A DNA stretch of 64,000 nucleotides. It comes from Cytobacillus sp. FSL H8-0458. GTDB lineage: Bacteria > Bacillota > Bacilli > Bacillales > Cytobacillaceae. Positions within the stretch are counted from its first letter, which is position 1. Every line of letters begins with the position of its first letter. Where the stretch lies: positions 2,666,001 to 2,730,000 of the forward strand of contig NZ_JBBOBR010000001.1 in assembly GCF_038002165.1 (NCBI RefSeq), read 5' to 3'. Below are positions 55,534-64,000 of this stretch, piece by piece. The translations under genes and the position numbers were made by a program. The notes under the pieces were generated by a model. It was not told the origin of the DNA. It saw only the letters and a program-made list of their open reading frames with translations, and ran no database searches.

Positions 55534-56652
55534 ATGCTGCTGCCTGATCTGGCTGAAAAAATCATAGCTGAAGTTCGTCAGTTTCTTCAGGAAGATATCA
55601 TAGTTGCCAATACCAGCGGAGTGATCATTGCAAGCACAGACGCCCGCAGAATAGGCAATTTTCATGAAGGAGCATTGCTTACTATAAAACATAAAGAAAA
55701 GCTGATTATTTCCAGGAATGATCAATCACGCCTTCAAGGTGTAAAAGCGGGCATTAACCTGCCGATCTTTTTTAAAGGGGAAACAGTTGGCGTAATTGGC
55801 ATCACCGGAAATCCCGATGAAATTTCCCCATTCGCAGAAATCATCCGCAAACTGACAGAGTTGTTTATCAGTGAAAGTTACTTTGCAGAACAGCTTGACT
55901 GGCAGGCCCGTGCAATGGAAGGTTTTATGTTTGACTGGCTCCAGACTAAAGAGTGGGATCCCGCTTTCAAAGAACGTGCTCACCTGCTGAAAATAAATCT
56001 CTCAGTGGATAGACAGGCATCTATCGCTGAATTCAGGCAAACAAGCCAATTGCTGCATCGTGATCTTTGGAATAGAATTTTATCCTGGAAAGAAGCAGGT
56101 CCTAATGATATTCTGATTCGCTGGGGCAATGATCGAATTGTCCTTTTAGCCGGGGTTTCTTCAGCAGAAAAAGATCGCAGCATAAGAGAAAAGATCACAC
56201 GCTTCCATCGTTTTCTGGAAAACCTGCTCGCTGCCAAAGTAAGTATCGGCACCGGAAAACCATTGCCCCCCTTTAGTTTGTCCGAATCATTTATGCAGGC
56301 AGAACGAGCTTTAAAAATCGCAAAAGACCGGGGCACCATCATATTTGATCAGGATTTAACCATTGAAATGATATTTGATGACCTTTCTCCGGAAACGAAG
56401 AAGGACTTTATAGAAAGAACCATCGGCACATTTATGTATGAAGAGGATCTTATGGTTACCCTTAAGGAGCTATTCAGGCAAAATCACTCTTTGAAAAATA
56501 CTGCTGAGGCCCTGCATATACATATTAACACCCTTCATTACAGGCTCAAGAAAATATCAGAGCTTTCAGGACTGTACCCGTCAAATTTGAATGATTTAAT
56601 GAAATTATTCATAGCTGTAAAACTATTAGATGAAGGTACAAAAAATAATTAA
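55534..56652 (+). CDS. glcR: CdaR-family regulator, probable GlcR
   Basis: 372 residues: an N-terminal sugar-diacid recognition domain (LAEKIIAEVRQFLQEDIIVA, EGALLTIKHKEKL) and a C-terminal HTH of the PucR/CdaR type (LKNTAEALHIHINTLHYRLKKI). It precedes glcDF in the same direction, as B. subtilis ysfB precedes ysfC-ysfD, so it likely controls them in response to glycolate or a related acid. ATG 55534 follows AAAGGGAG; the frame upstream overlaps the divergent transporter gene. Confidence 0.8.
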   Translation: MLLPDLAEKIIAEVRQFLQEDIIVANTSGVIIASTDARRIGNFHEGALLTIKHKEKLIISRNDQSRLQGVKAGINLPIFFKGETVGVIGITGNPDEISPFAEIIRKLTELFISESYFAEQLDWQARAMEGFMFDWLQTKEWDPAFKERAHLLKINLSVDRQASIAEFRQTSQLLHRDLWNRILSWKEAGPNDILIRWGNDRIVLLAGVSSAEKDRSIREKITRFHRFLENLLAAKVSIGTGKPLPPFSLSESFMQAERALKIAKDRGTIIFDQDLTIEMIFDDLSPETKKDFIERTIGTFMYEEDLMVTLKELFRQNHSLKNTAEALHIHINTLHYRLKKISELSGLYPSNLNDLMKLFIAVKLLDEGTKNN

Positions 56653-56684
56653 AAAACATCATAATATTTGTATAATTATCTATA

Positions 56685-56707
56685 GCAGGGGGTTCCCTGC
56701 TTTTTTT
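56685..56707 (+). terminator. glcR terminator
   Basis: GCAGGG / CCCTGC stem and seven T. Confidence 0.75.
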
Positions 56708-56757
56708 ATACTTAAAGAATAGATATTGCCAGCCTGCTATAAAAGGAGAGGATCTAT

Positions 56758-58170
56758 TTGATTGACGTTCAAATAAAAGAAAAGTTAGTTGCCATTGTTG
56801 GCGCAGAAAATTATGATGACTCAAAAGCTGGGCGCCTCGTCTATTCTTATGATGCAACTCCCAATTTCCAATCGATGCCCGATGCGGTGATCAGTCCGCG
56901 AAACGCTCAGGAAATTTCCAAAATCCTCAAAGTTTGCAGCAGCAGAGGAATTCCAATCGTACCCAGAGGATCAGGCACCAATTTATGTGCAGGAACCTGT
57001 CCCACAGAAGGGGGTATTGTTCTCCTGTTTAAGCATATGAATAAAATTATTGAACTCGATGAAGAAAATCTGACAGTTACAGTACAGCCGGGTGTTATCA
57101 CACTTGATATGATTAATCAGGTTGAAGCAAGAGGGCTATTTTATCCCCCTGATCCAAGTTCAATGAAAATAAGCACAATCGGCGGAAACATCAATGAAAA
57201 TTCAGGCGGACTGCGCGGATTGAAGTATGGCGTTACAAGGGACTATGTAATGGGGCTGGAAGCTGTACTTGCGAACGGAGACATTATCAGGACGGGCGGC
57301 AAGCTTGCAAAGGACGTGGCAGGATATGATTTTACCAGGCTGCTGGTTGGATCTGAAGGAACTTTAGGGATTATTACGGAAGCCACATTAAAGTTAATTC
57401 CGCTTCCTGATGCAAAAAAGACAATGCTTGCTCTCTTTCAGGATCTCGAACAAGCTGCGAAATCCGTCTCAAAGATCATCGCTGACAAAATCATTCCGGC
57501 CACGCTTGAATTTTTAGATCAGCCAACACTAAAAGCAGTAGAGGATTTCGCACAAATCGGTTTGCCGACTGATGTTAAAGCTGTACTTCTTATCGAACAG
57601 GATGGGCCGGTTGACGTTGTGGAAAAGGATATGCAAAAAATGGCTGAAATCTGTCAAAAGCAAGGAGCTGTATCAGTACAGCTTGCAAAATCTGAACAAG
57701 AAGCCGAAGCCTTAAGGACAGCAAGACGTGCCGCCTTATCGGCTCTTGCACGCCTAAAGCCGACAACCATTCTTGAAGATGCTACAGTGCCAAGATCTGA
57801 AATTGCCAATATGGTAAAAGCCATAAATGAAATTTCCCAAAAATACGGGCTCTCCATCTGTACTTTTGGCCATGCCGGTGATGGAAACCTTCATCCGACA
57901 TGCCCTGCAGATGCCCGGGATAAAAATGAAATGGAACGGGTTGAAAAAGCGTTTGAAGAGATTTTTATCAAGGCGATAGAACTTGGGGGAACTATAACAG
58001 GAGAACATGGAGTAGGAGTCATGAAAGCTCCTTATCTTGAACTGAAACTGGGCCAGGCAGGGATTGATGCCATGAAGGCTGTAAAGAATGGCTTAGACCC
58101 CAATAATATTCTTAATCCCGGCAAAATTTTTGCCAAGGACAACAGAAAACGTGTGGTGGTTACACAATGA
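56758..58170 (+). CDS. glcD: Glycolate oxidase FAD subunit GlcD
   Basis: 470 residues, FAD-linked oxidase (VAO) family: VPRGSGTNLCAGTCPTEGG (FAD), IGGNINENSGGLRG, LLVGSEGTLGIITEATLKL and the C-terminal FGHAGDGNLHP and GEHGVGVMK. It oxidises glycolate or D-lactate and passes electrons to GlcF. TTG 56758 has AAAGGAGAGG upstream. The stop overlaps the glcF start by 4 bp. Confidence 0.9.
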   Translation: MIDVQIKEKLVAIVGAENYDDSKAGRLVYSYDATPNFQSMPDAVISPRNAQEISKILKVCSSRGIPIVPRGSGTNLCAGTCPTEGGIVLLFKHMNKIIELDEENLTVTVQPGVITLDMINQVEARGLFYPPDPSSMKISTIGGNINENSGGLRGLKYGVTRDYVMGLEAVLANGDIIRTGGKLAKDVAGYDFTRLLVGSEGTLGIITEATLKLIPLPDAKKTMLALFQDLEQAAKSVSKIIADKIIPATLEFLDQPTLKAVEDFAQIGLPTDVKAVLLIEQDGPVDVVEKDMQKMAEICQKQGAVSVQLAKSEQEAEALRTARRAALSALARLKPTTILEDATVPRSEIANMVKAINEISQKYGLSICTFGHAGDGNLHPTCPADARDKNEMERVEKAFEEIFIKAIELGGTITGEHGVGVMKAPYLELKLGQAGIDAMKAVKNGLDPNNILNPGKIFAKDNRKRVVVTQ

Positions 58171-59492
58171 CAACATTAAAAGAACAGACAATCATTCAGG
58201 AAGAATTTGAAAAGCGAATGGATGAAGATGAGCTCCTGAATTGCATGCGCTGTGGCTTTTGCCTCCCTTCATGCCCTACTTATATCGAGTCAGGCTTTAA
58301 AGAAGCGCACTCCCCAAGGGGAAGGATTGCATTAATGAAAGCTGTTGCTGACGGATTGATTGAACCGGATGAAGATGTTGAGAGATCTCTTGATCTTTGC
58401 CTGGGCTGCCGGGCATGCGAACCTGTATGTCCTTCAGGGGTAAAATATGGACACTTGCTGGAAGAAGCGAGGGATATTATTAACCAGAATAAGAAACACT
58501 CACTTCCGGTCAGAGCGGTTCGAAATCTGGTCTTTAATGGGCTTTTCCCCCATCAGAACAGAATGAGGACAGCTGCAGGGCTATTGGGCTTTTATCAGCG
58601 TTCAGGCCTGCAATCGGCCGCCAGAAAAACAGGGATGCTGAATTGGCTTCCAAAAAACCTCATTGCAATGGAAAAGGTACTTCCTCAAGTACCAAAATTA
58701 AAAGAAATGAAAAATAGGCCATCATATCTTTCAGCAGATAAGCCAGTAAAGAAAGCAGCTTTTTTTACCGGGTGCTTAATGGACACGATGTTTCTTGAAA
58801 CCAATAATGCAACAATAAAGCTTCTCCAGCTTGCCGGATGTGAAATTCATATTCCTCAAAATCAAGCTTGCTGCGGTGCTCTTCACGGTCATAGCGGAGA
58901 AAAGCAGACAGCTAAAGATCTGGCAAAGCGAAACATAGAAGCTTTTGAGAAACTGGACGCAGACTATATCATCACAAATGCAGGAGGGTGCGGGGCATTT
59001 CTTATTGACTATGGCCACCTTCTTAAAGATGACCGGGAATGGCATGAAAGAGCTGTAAAGTTTTCGGAAAAACTCAAAGATATCAGCCAAATTCTATATG
59101 AACTTGAATTTCATAAAAAAGTTCACCTTGAGCTTCCGGGGCAGGTTGTAACCTATCAGGATTCCTGCCATTTGCGCAATGTCATGAAAACCTCAATAGC
59201 ACCTCGTACCCTTCTGAATTCAATCAGGGGCATTGAATTCAGGGAAATGAAAGATGCAGACAGATGCTGCGGTTCTGCCGGTATTTATAATATTGTTGAA
59301 TCTGAAATGTCTATGCAAATACTTGATCATAAAATGATTCAGGCCAAGTCAGCAAATGCTGCAGTGATCGTGACCTCTAATCCAGGCTGTCTTCTGCAGA
59401 TGAAGCTGGGGATCGAACGGGAAGGTTTGCAGCATACGATTAAAGCAGTTCACATCGCAGACATCCTACTAGAGGCTGCCTTTGAAAAATAA
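58167..59492 (+). CDS. glcF: Glycolate oxidase iron-sulfur subunit GlcF
   Basis: 441 residues. Two [4Fe-4S] ferredoxin motifs (CMRCGFCLPSCP, CLGCRACEPVCP) are followed by two CCG domains (NQACCGALHGHSG, ADRCCGSAGIYNI). It relays electrons from GlcD to the membrane quinone pool. It is translationally coupled to glcD (ATGA). Confidence 0.92.
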   Translation: MTTLKEQTIIQEEFEKRMDEDELLNCMRCGFCLPSCPTYIESGFKEAHSPRGRIALMKAVADGLIEPDEDVERSLDLCLGCRACEPVCPSGVKYGHLLEEARDIINQNKKHSLPVRAVRNLVFNGLFPHQNRMRTAAGLLGFYQRSGLQSAARKTGMLNWLPKNLIAMEKVLPQVPKLKEMKNRPSYLSADKPVKKAAFFTGCLMDTMFLETNNATIKLLQLAGCEIHIPQNQACCGALHGHSGEKQTAKDLAKRNIEAFEKLDADYIITNAGGCGAFLIDYGHLLKDDREWHERAVKFSEKLKDISQILYELEFHKKVHLELPGQVVTYQDSCHLRNVMKTSIAPRTLLNSIRGIEFREMKDADRCCGSAGIYNIVESEMSMQILDHKMIQAKSANAAVIVTSNPGCLLQMKLGIEREGLQHTIKAVHIADILLEAAFEK

Positions 59493-59521
59493 ACATGCTG
59501 CTTATGCCGAAATATTACCAC

Positions 59522-59550
59522 TTATGAAAACTCATTTTTAATTTATACTA
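59522..59550 (+). promoter_or_regulatory. Possible sigma-F/G promoter of the SASP gene
   Basis: TTATG, about 17 bp, TATACTA, close to the forespore pattern GNATR / CATACTA. Confidence 0.4.
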
Positions 59551-59603
59551 CAAATACAGAGGGATGGTAACTCTGTAAGACCAATAAAAAGGAGTTGAAT
59601 ACA

Positions 59604-59804
59604 ATGGCAAGAAGCAGCAATAAGCTTTTAGTTCCTGGTATTGAACAATACATGGACCAGGTTAAATATGAAATTGCCCAGGAATTTGGTGTTCAATTAG
59701 GCTCTGATACAGTATCCCGGGCGAACGGATCTGTAGGCGGAGAGATTACTAAGCGGCTTGTCCAGCAAGCGCAAGCCCAAATGTCCGGCAAGAATAACCA
59801 ATAA
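59604..59804 (+). CDS. Alpha/beta-type small acid-soluble spore protein
   Basis: 66 residues, full length. Hallmarks are [20 protein letters not shown] (GPR cleavage segment EIAQEFG) and [17 protein letters not shown]. It coats spore DNA and is degraded at germination. ATG 59604 follows AAAGGAG; the frame's earlier TTG at 59595 is unneeded. Confidence 0.95.
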   Translation: MARSSNKLLVPGIEQYMDQVKYEIAQEFGVQLGSDTVSRANGSVGGEITKRLVQQAQAQMSGKNNQ

Positions 59805-59823
59805 CAACTTCATATAAATGGAA

Positions 59824-59855
59824 AAAGTCCGGAGCATGCTCCGGACTTTGCTTTT
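59824..59855 (+). terminator. SASP / rsgI terminator
   Basis: Thirteen-bp perfect stem AAAGTCCGGAGCA and complement. The plus-strand tail is TGCTTTTATC. Confidence 0.75.
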
Positions 59856-60999
59856 ATCGTTTTCCTCTATCATCATGCTTCCCTTGATTGTTTCCGCTGC
59901 CTTTATTGGGATTGTCACTATTCTTCTGGTTTTTCTCATGACCTTTCCAGCCTCTGTTTTTCTCATTATCGTTTTCTTTGGAAGTTCTCTCGGGGTTATT
60001 TGTGTTTTCATTACCCTTGTTATTTTTTTTTTCGCTTGGATGATTCGGATGTTTTTGGACTTTTACCTTATTTCCCTGATCTTTCTTTTCTTTATGATCG
60101 TGTTTTTTTTCATGATTATTTCCATTGTTTTTCCCGCTGTTATTCTGCTGGTTCTCAGATTTCTTTAATTGTCCCGGAACAGCAGGTTTTTCTTTATTAA
60201 CTCCTTTATACCCCTGCTTTTTTAATTGGCTTTGGGTATTTTCTGCAGGCTTTTGCGGTGATTGTGTTTCTTTATTTGACTGTTTATCCGGATTTACAGG
60301 TTCAGAATTTTCCTTCCTGTCATCGTCAGCCTTTAATTTACTTTCTTTATATACCCCTGCTGACAGCCCTTTTTCAATAGCAGCTTCTCTTTCCTCTTCA
60401 GTTGCTTCCAGTAAAGTTACCTCAAGCTGCTCTTTTTGTGCCGCTTGTTTTAAATCTGCTAACTCTTTCTGAATGCGCTCATCCGTTTCTTTATTCTGTT
60501 CTGTATAAACGGCTGCAATGACTACCTCGTTATTTTCCTTAAAATAGCCCTGCTTCTTTATCTGAAAGAGAATTTTGTCAGCCACTTCATGAATGCTGTT
60601 CTTTTTCCAATTCTTGATGTTCTGGATAATAAGTTTTCCCTCTTCATTATAAGGAATGAGTTCTACTACCTGATATTCCTGATTGACCCCTAATTCAATA
60701 CTAGGATTGACGTCTATTGACATATAAGCGTACACTTGGTCGTTTTGCAAAAACGGCAAAAAAGACACGATTGCGAGCATCATCGCAAATGCCGCTGCCA
60801 CTAATCCTTTTCCTCTGGACAATCTAAAAATAGATAGGGGACGAGACAAGTTTCCGTTTTTCAGTTCTATTGGGAAGAATGCAATTTCCTGGCCTATCGC
60901 GTATGCCCGATCTTGTTTTCGGGCACGGAGAAATTCTCCTTCCGGGGTTAATAGTGTTAAAAAACGTTCGTTTATTTCCATGATTATACCTGTTTTCAC
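59854..60999 (-). CDS. rsgI: Anti-sigma-I factor RsgI
   Basis: 381 residues: an RsgI N-terminal domain (MKTGIIMEINERFLTLLTPE), one membrane helix (about 66-86, GLVAAAFAMMLAIVSFLPFL), an extracytoplasmic domain (YMSIDVNPSIELGVNQ) and a long low-complexity tail rich in Lys, Asn, Gln and Glu from about residue 235. It holds SigI inactive at the membrane. GTG 60999 overlaps the sigI stop. Confidence 0.92.
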   Translation of the reverse strand: MKTGIIMEINERFLTLLTPEGEFLRARKQDRAYAIGQEIAFFPIELKNGNLSRPLSIFRLSRGKGLVAAAFAMMLAIVSFLPFLQNDQVYAYMSIDVNPSIELGVNQEYQVVELIPYNEEGKLIIQNIKNWKKNSIHEVADKILFQIKKQGYFKENNEVVIAAVYTEQNKETDERIQKELADLKQAAQKEQLEVTLLEATEEEREAAIEKGLSAGVYKESKLKADDDRKENSEPVNPDKQSNKETQSPQKPAENTQSQLKKQGYKGVNKEKPAVPGQLKKSENQQNNSGKNNGNNHEKKHDHKEKKDQGNKVKVQKHPNHPSEKKNNKGNENTNNPERTSKENDNEKNRGWKGHEKNQKNSDNPNKGSGNNQGKHDDRGKR

Positions 61000-61742
61000 G
61001 TTTCCAACACCCCTTTGATATAATCCTTTAAAAAGACATAATCGCCAGTTAATATCAGTGATATGGCAATTATATATTTTCTATTTCTCTCTATTGTTTT
61101 TCTGCTTAAAGATACATAACCCTCCAGCTGCTTTATCGGCAGCTTTTTTTTATCAAAGAGAATACTTTTGAGTTCTTCATTTTCAACCAGAATCTTAGCT
61201 ACAGTCATCGCATTTTTTCGTGCATCCGCATGTTTTGGGGACTGTTCGATCAGATCGCTGAAGGTAAGGCCGAATTCCTGAAGGATTTGCGTAAACTGGA
61301 TAATTTCTTCTTTTCTCAGCTCTTCATCCGTTTTTTTCCTGAATTCTTCAATGGACAATTCGTCTTCTATTGCCGAACCGGTCGTATCATCATCTTCCGG
61401 ATTAGAGACTCCATTAAAACTGAGATTTTGAAATTTAGATTGCTTGCGGATATAATCAATTACCCGCCTTTTAATAAGCACTTCCGAAAAACTGATCAAT
61501 GAACTTCCCTTATCAGGACTGTACTTTTGAATAGCTTCATTAAAGGCTATGAGGCCAATGCTAAATTCATCATCAGATTCATGAATATATCTCTTGCAGA
61601 CTGATGATACTGTTTTAGCAATGAACGGCTTATATGACTCTATTAGCTCATTATTTAATGCTGTATCTCCCTGCTGTATTAACTCTACCGTTTCTTCGAG
61701 CGATTTCTTCCGCTTCTTCGCCATAAACAATAAGCTTAGCAA
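60996..61742 (-). CDS. sigI: RNA polymerase sigma factor SigI
   Basis: About 248 residues. Region 2 is seen in SYKPFIAKTVSSVCKRYIHE, DDEFSIGLIAFNEAIQKYSP and IKRRVIDYIRKQ; a C-terminal HTH-like part follows (KQLEGYVSLSRKTIERNRKY). SigI responds to heat and wall stress. TTG 61742 is preceded by AGAGGTG at 6 bases; a GTG at 61751 is also possible and agrees with a longer N-terminus. It overlaps rsgI. Confidence 0.92.
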   Translation of the reverse strand: MLSLLFMAKKRKKSLEETVELIQQGDTALNNELIESYKPFIAKTVSSVCKRYIHESDDEFSIGLIAFNEAIQKYSPDKGSSLISFSEVLIKRRVIDYIRKQSKFQNLSFNGVSNPEDDDTTGSAIEDELSIEEFRKKTDEELRKEEIIQFTQILQEFGLTFSDLIEQSPKHADARKNAMTVAKILVENEELKSILFDKKKLPIKQLEGYVSLSRKTIERNRKYIIAISLILTGDYVFLKDYIKGVLET

Positions 61743-61766
61743 TAGCCCCACCTCTTTTCAAAACAC

Positions 61767-61775
61767 ATTATACCA
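61767..61775 (-). promoter_or_regulatory. Extended -10 promoter of sigI-rsgI
   Basis: TGG plus TATAAT on the minus strand, about 25 bp before the start; no good -35. Confidence 0.45.
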
Positions 61776-61822
61776 TACGGTGTCCAGATTTTTTTTTTGG
61801 TGGTTTTATTGGCTAAGGAAAA

Positions 61823-61842
61823 GAAAGCCTTGCAGCGCTTTC
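61823..61842 (-). terminator. Terminator after the DUF5667 gene
   Basis: GAAAGC / GCTTTC stem with TTTTCC on the minus strand; modest. Confidence 0.5.
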
Positions 61843-61856
61843 CTTTCCAGATAAAA

Positions 61857-63107
61857 TTAGTTGCCTTTATTCTCTTTCCCTTGGCCTTTTGCCTGTTCAG
61901 CTCTCTCTTTTCCCTTACTGGCATGGCTTTTTGCCTCAGTCTGCTTTTCTTGAACTTTCTTTGCCTGCTGTTCTTTTGCTGCTTTTCCAGCTGCTTCGCG
62001 TGCTTCTTTTGCTACTTTTCTAGCTTCTTCACGTGCAGCCTTTGCTTCCGCTCTCTTATTGGCTTCTAAAGCTTTCGCTTCTTCATGTGCATTATTCTTT
62101 TCAGCCTTGGCTGCATCTTTTGATTCTTTAGACACCTTCACGGGAACTGCAGGTGTCACAGCTTCTTCTTCAGAAGCTGATTCATCAATTTCTTTTGCTG
62201 AATCGTCTGCTGATTCCATTTCTGAAGAAGCTTCTTCAGATTTAAGTGGTTCAGGCTCTTCTTCAGCTTGCCCATCCTGGTCATTTACCGTATATTCTTT
62301 TTCCATGCCGATCAATTGGTCAGACCATTTTTCAGAGAACTTAGCAATATTCTTTTGCATTGCTAAAATAGCAGGATGATTTTCATCGAACCTTTCTGAA
62401 AACTTAGCCAGATTTGCCTTTAGGGCAATGATATTTTGTGCAAGGATTTCTTTTACTTCTTCTTCCGTTTCCTTGTTCACTGTGTCATTATCAGAATTAA
62501 GCTCATCATCGACATCATCCTCAGCCTGAACATCCACTTCAGATGCCTCATCCTCAGCTGATTCGTCTTCGCTAATTAGATTACTGCTGTTCTCATCATC
62601 TGATTTAGACTGTTCAGAATCTTCATCAGCTTCTTCAACAATGTTTTCAGCACTTTCCATCTGTTCTAATGCTTTTTCTATTGCTGCTAATGCTTCTTCT
62701 TCCTTTCCTTCAGCAAAAAGTGCTTCTGCTTCAGCCATACGCTCTGCAGCATAACCGGCAAGCAATTTTGCCTCTTTAACATCATCAAAAGTTAGAGCAA
62801 GCTTCACTTTTTCCAAAGCCAGCTTCGCAAAGTAGAAAAAGCTTCCAGGCAATAAAGATGGTGTTTCTGGTTCAATCTCATCAAGCTTTTCTTTAGCATC
62901 GTCAATGGATTCTGCTTCATCTTTGTTTGTTTCAGCTATTGCTTCGGCTGATTGGTCATTTTTTAATTCAACTCTTTCAAAATTTGCTTCTTCGCTTTTT
63001 TCACTTGCAAAGGCTGCTGTTCCTGAGAATGTGAATGCTCCTGCAATTACTAATGCAAGTGTGCTCTTTGCCATTTTATTCACTTCTTTGCTGGATAAGA
63101 ATTTCAA
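61857..63107 (-). CDS. Secreted DUF5667 domain protein
   Basis: About 416 residues. A Sec signal peptide ([20 protein letters not shown]) is followed by the DUF5667 segment ([40 protein letters not shown]). Then come a very acidic Glu/Ser/Asp region, a second helical part ([20 protein letters not shown]) and an Ala/Lys/Glu coiled tail. It should be exported. TTG 63107 follows GAGGTG; GTG 63116 would overlap that site. It lies directly upstream of sigI on the same strand; function unknown. Confidence 0.75.
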   Translation of the reverse strand: MKFLSSKEVNKMAKSTLALVIAGAFTFSGTAAFASEKSEEANFERVELKNDQSAEAIAETNKDEAESIDDAKEKLDEIEPETPSLLPGSFFYFAKLALEKVKLALTFDDVKEAKLLAGYAAERMAEAEALFAEGKEEEALAAIEKALEQMESAENIVEEADEDSEQSKSDDENSSNLISEDESAEDEASEVDVQAEDDVDDELNSDNDTVNKETEEEVKEILAQNIIALKANLAKFSERFDENHPAILAMQKNIAKFSEKWSDQLIGMEKEYTVNDQDGQAEEEPEPLKSEEASSEMESADDSAKEIDESASEEEAVTPAVPVKVSKESKDAAKAEKNNAHEEAKALEANKRAEAKAAREEARKVAKEAREAAGKAAKEQQAKKVQEKQTEAKSHASKGKERAEQAKGQGKENKGN

Positions 63108-63219
63108 TGATTTCACCTCATGATTTAATCACAAGCGGCCGCTTTGTTCATTACAACTGTACGGAATCATGAAAGAGATTTTTGGGGGTTATGAAAAATT
63201 ATTTAAATAAAAAAGATAA

Positions 63220-63267
63220 AAAGCTTTAGCAATCACTAAATTGGTTTAGTGTGCCAAAGCTTTTTTC
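63220..63267 (-). terminator. Long hairpin after the 158-aa membrane protein gene
   Basis: Stem of AAAAAGCTTT-GCA with its complement, capped by CACTAAA / TTTAGTG; T-rich on both sides. Confidence 0.7.
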
Positions 63268-63306
63268 ATTAATAATTAAAATGGTTAACGTTTCTATATT
63301 GCCGCC

Positions 63307-63783
63307 TTAACTTTGTACCTGGTGCTTTCTCCATCTTAAAATGATCCATCTGATCAAAAGACCGGTTACTACACCAGGAATAACAAAGATCATAGGAAGA
63401 AAGACCGGCCCAAAAAATATTCCAAACAATTTCAGTTTTGTTGAGTACATTAGTCCTACTGTGACAAAATAGGCACTGAATACAAAAGGAAGGAAAGATA
63501 ATTCTTCATTTTCCGGCATAGCACTGCGGTATGCATCCCACATTGCAAACATGTAAAGACAAGGATAAAACATGAGCCACTGATAATTAAGGACATGAAC
63601 AGCTTTATCAATTTCGCCCATAAAACTGTACATGATGGCCGAATTAAAATGGCTGTATACATTAATGATAAATTCAAGGACGACAAACAATGTCCCCTTC
63701 CACAGCTGCCCCACCAATAATTGGCTAAAACCCGGCAATGCAATACTCCAAAAAACCGCTTCTAGTTTACTGAGTTTTTTCAT
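63307..63783 (-). CDS. Hypothetical membrane protein (158 aa)
   Basis: About four helices (WSIALPGFSQLLVGQLWKGT near the N-terminus, then 25-45, 70-95, 100-150). The Pro-Gly-Phe-x-Q-x-x-x-G-Q pattern resembles TM2-type small membrane proteins, whose second helix also carries a DxW or WDAYRSA pattern (here MFAMWDAYRSA). Function is unknown. Its ATG lies directly before the plus-strand intergenic region with a T-run hairpin beyond 63900. Confidence 0.65.
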   Translation of the reverse strand: MKKLSKLEAVFWSIALPGFSQLLVGQLWKGTLFVVLEFIINVYSHFNSAIMYSFMGEIDKAVHVLNYQWLMFYPCLYMFAMWDAYRSAMPENEELSFLPFVFSAYFVTVGLMYSTKLKLFGIFFGPVFLPMIFVIPGVVTGLLIRWIILRWRKHQVQS

Positions 63784-63904
63784 TTCATTACCACCAGCTA
63801 CAAGTCGATACTTTTATTGTGCTCTGAAAATTGGTTAATTATCAATTAAATTTCCAGATATTTTCCTGATACCCCTTTAAGGATTTAGATTTGAGTTCAA
63901 AAAT

Positions 63905-63931
63905 AAGACCCCTTCATTAGAAGGAGCCTTC
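63905..63931 (-). terminator. Hairpin with minus-strand T-run near the window end
   Basis: Imperfect stem (AAGACCCCTTC with GAAGGAGCCTT) followed on the minus strand by TTATTTTTG. It implies a minus-strand transcript entering from the right edge. Confidence 0.5.
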
Positions 63932-63938
63932 ATCAGAT

Positions 63939-63983
63939 CTAGGATTTATCATCCCGTTTTTGTTTTTCCTTATCCATCGCCAT
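63939..63983 (-). CDS. Possible 14-aa ORF
   Basis: ATG 63983 (MAMDKEKQKRDDKS) lies behind AAAAAGGG, though this is close to the ATG and suits the second ATG at 63977 better. It is followed by a terminator. It is highly charged and could be a real mini-gene or the chance end of a leader; support is weak. Confidence 0.25.
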   Translation of the reverse strand: MAMDKEKQKRDDKS

Positions 63984-64000
63984 CCCTTTTTACAATTTTT

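Noticed and set aside
59818..60168. 116-aa hydrophobic plus-strand ORF antisense to rsgI
   Set aside because: Its Phe/Ile-rich sequence is the complement of the Lys/Asn-rich RsgI tail; it has no ribosome site and overlaps a clear gene.
1..64000. CRISPR array, prophage, insertion sequence or defence island
   Set aside because: No regular direct repeats with spacers, no transposase, integrase or phage structural genes were found; the gene content is conserved chromosomal.

Overview
The window is low-to-mid GC chromosomal DNA from an endospore-forming Bacillaceae bacterium, probably of the Bacillus/Cytobacillus type. Evidence for this is an alpha/beta-type SASP gene, a Spo0E-type phosphatase, SigI/RsgI, CtsR boxes before clpE, an S-box riboswitch over the methionine salvage genes, Shine-Dalgarno sites of the AAGGAGG type and frequent GTG/TTG starts. 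From memory, much of 1.4-28 kb matches the B. subtilis ykv/ykw/yku neighbourhood in rearranged order (ykyB, cheV, patA, ykwC, ptsHI, ykvS, ykvI, clpE, mhqR, kinD). The 35-44 kb part matches the mtn/ogt/kinE region. I see no prophage, integrase, transposase, CRISPR array or rRNA.

Layout. 0-5.6 kb: two MFS transporters, ykyB, the chemotaxis coupling protein CheV, a DinB-fold protein and an RDD membrane protein. 5.6-12.5 kb: an unknown 67-aa protein, PatA aminotransferase, a 59-aa SASP-like protein behind a sigma-G-type promoter, YkwC, a frameshifted lipoprotein gene, a 38-aa gene, and ptsHI with a leader of about 300 nt and a possible cre site. 12.5-16.6 kb: FetAB-type ABC exporter, a one-domain heme-copper-oxidase-like membrane protein divergent from a 25-aa membrane peptide, an SDR enzyme, YkvS and small unknowns. 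16.7-28.4 kb: CPBP protease, lipoprotein, YkvI, ClpE, M3 peptidase, MarR regulator, 5'-nucleotidase, KinD-like kinase and an APH-fold phosphotransferase. 28.5-35.4 kb: Fsr-type MFS, a highly structured repeat, a hemerythrin protein with an Fnr box, the fixABCX electron-bifurcating operon and a Spo0E-like protein.

35.6-41.2 kb: methionine salvage (mtnD, B, X, W, E and divergent mtnU), with an S-box and its own promoter between mtnE and mtnW. 41.2-47.7 kb: ArsR/DUF2087 regulator with a perfect 32-bp palindrome, ogt, KinE-like kinase, a chemoreceptor and an acyltransferase-3 membrane protein. 47.7-51.1 kb: tRNA-Arg(CCU) preceded by a 5' tRNA remnant, then lutABC for L-lactate oxidation. 51.3-55.4 kb: a B12-binding radical SAM protein, two overlapping mini-genes with SASP-protease-like motifs, a DUF3905 protein and a Ktr/Trk potassium transporter. 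55.5-59.8 kb: glcR-glcD-glcF (glycolate oxidation) and an alpha/beta SASP. 59.8-64 kb: sigI-rsgI, a secreted DUF5667 protein and a membrane protein.

Themes are carbon and redox metabolism (PTS, lactate, glycolate, FixABCX), sulphur recycling, sporulation, and sensing (two PAS/Cache kinases, a chemoreceptor, CheV). Functions are inferred from remembered family motifs and gene order; no database search was run. Gene-free stretches over 300 bases are 11712-12154, 31047-31473, 35369-35669, 46182-46668 and 47710-48102; each is described under its own sites or under an entry of type other.
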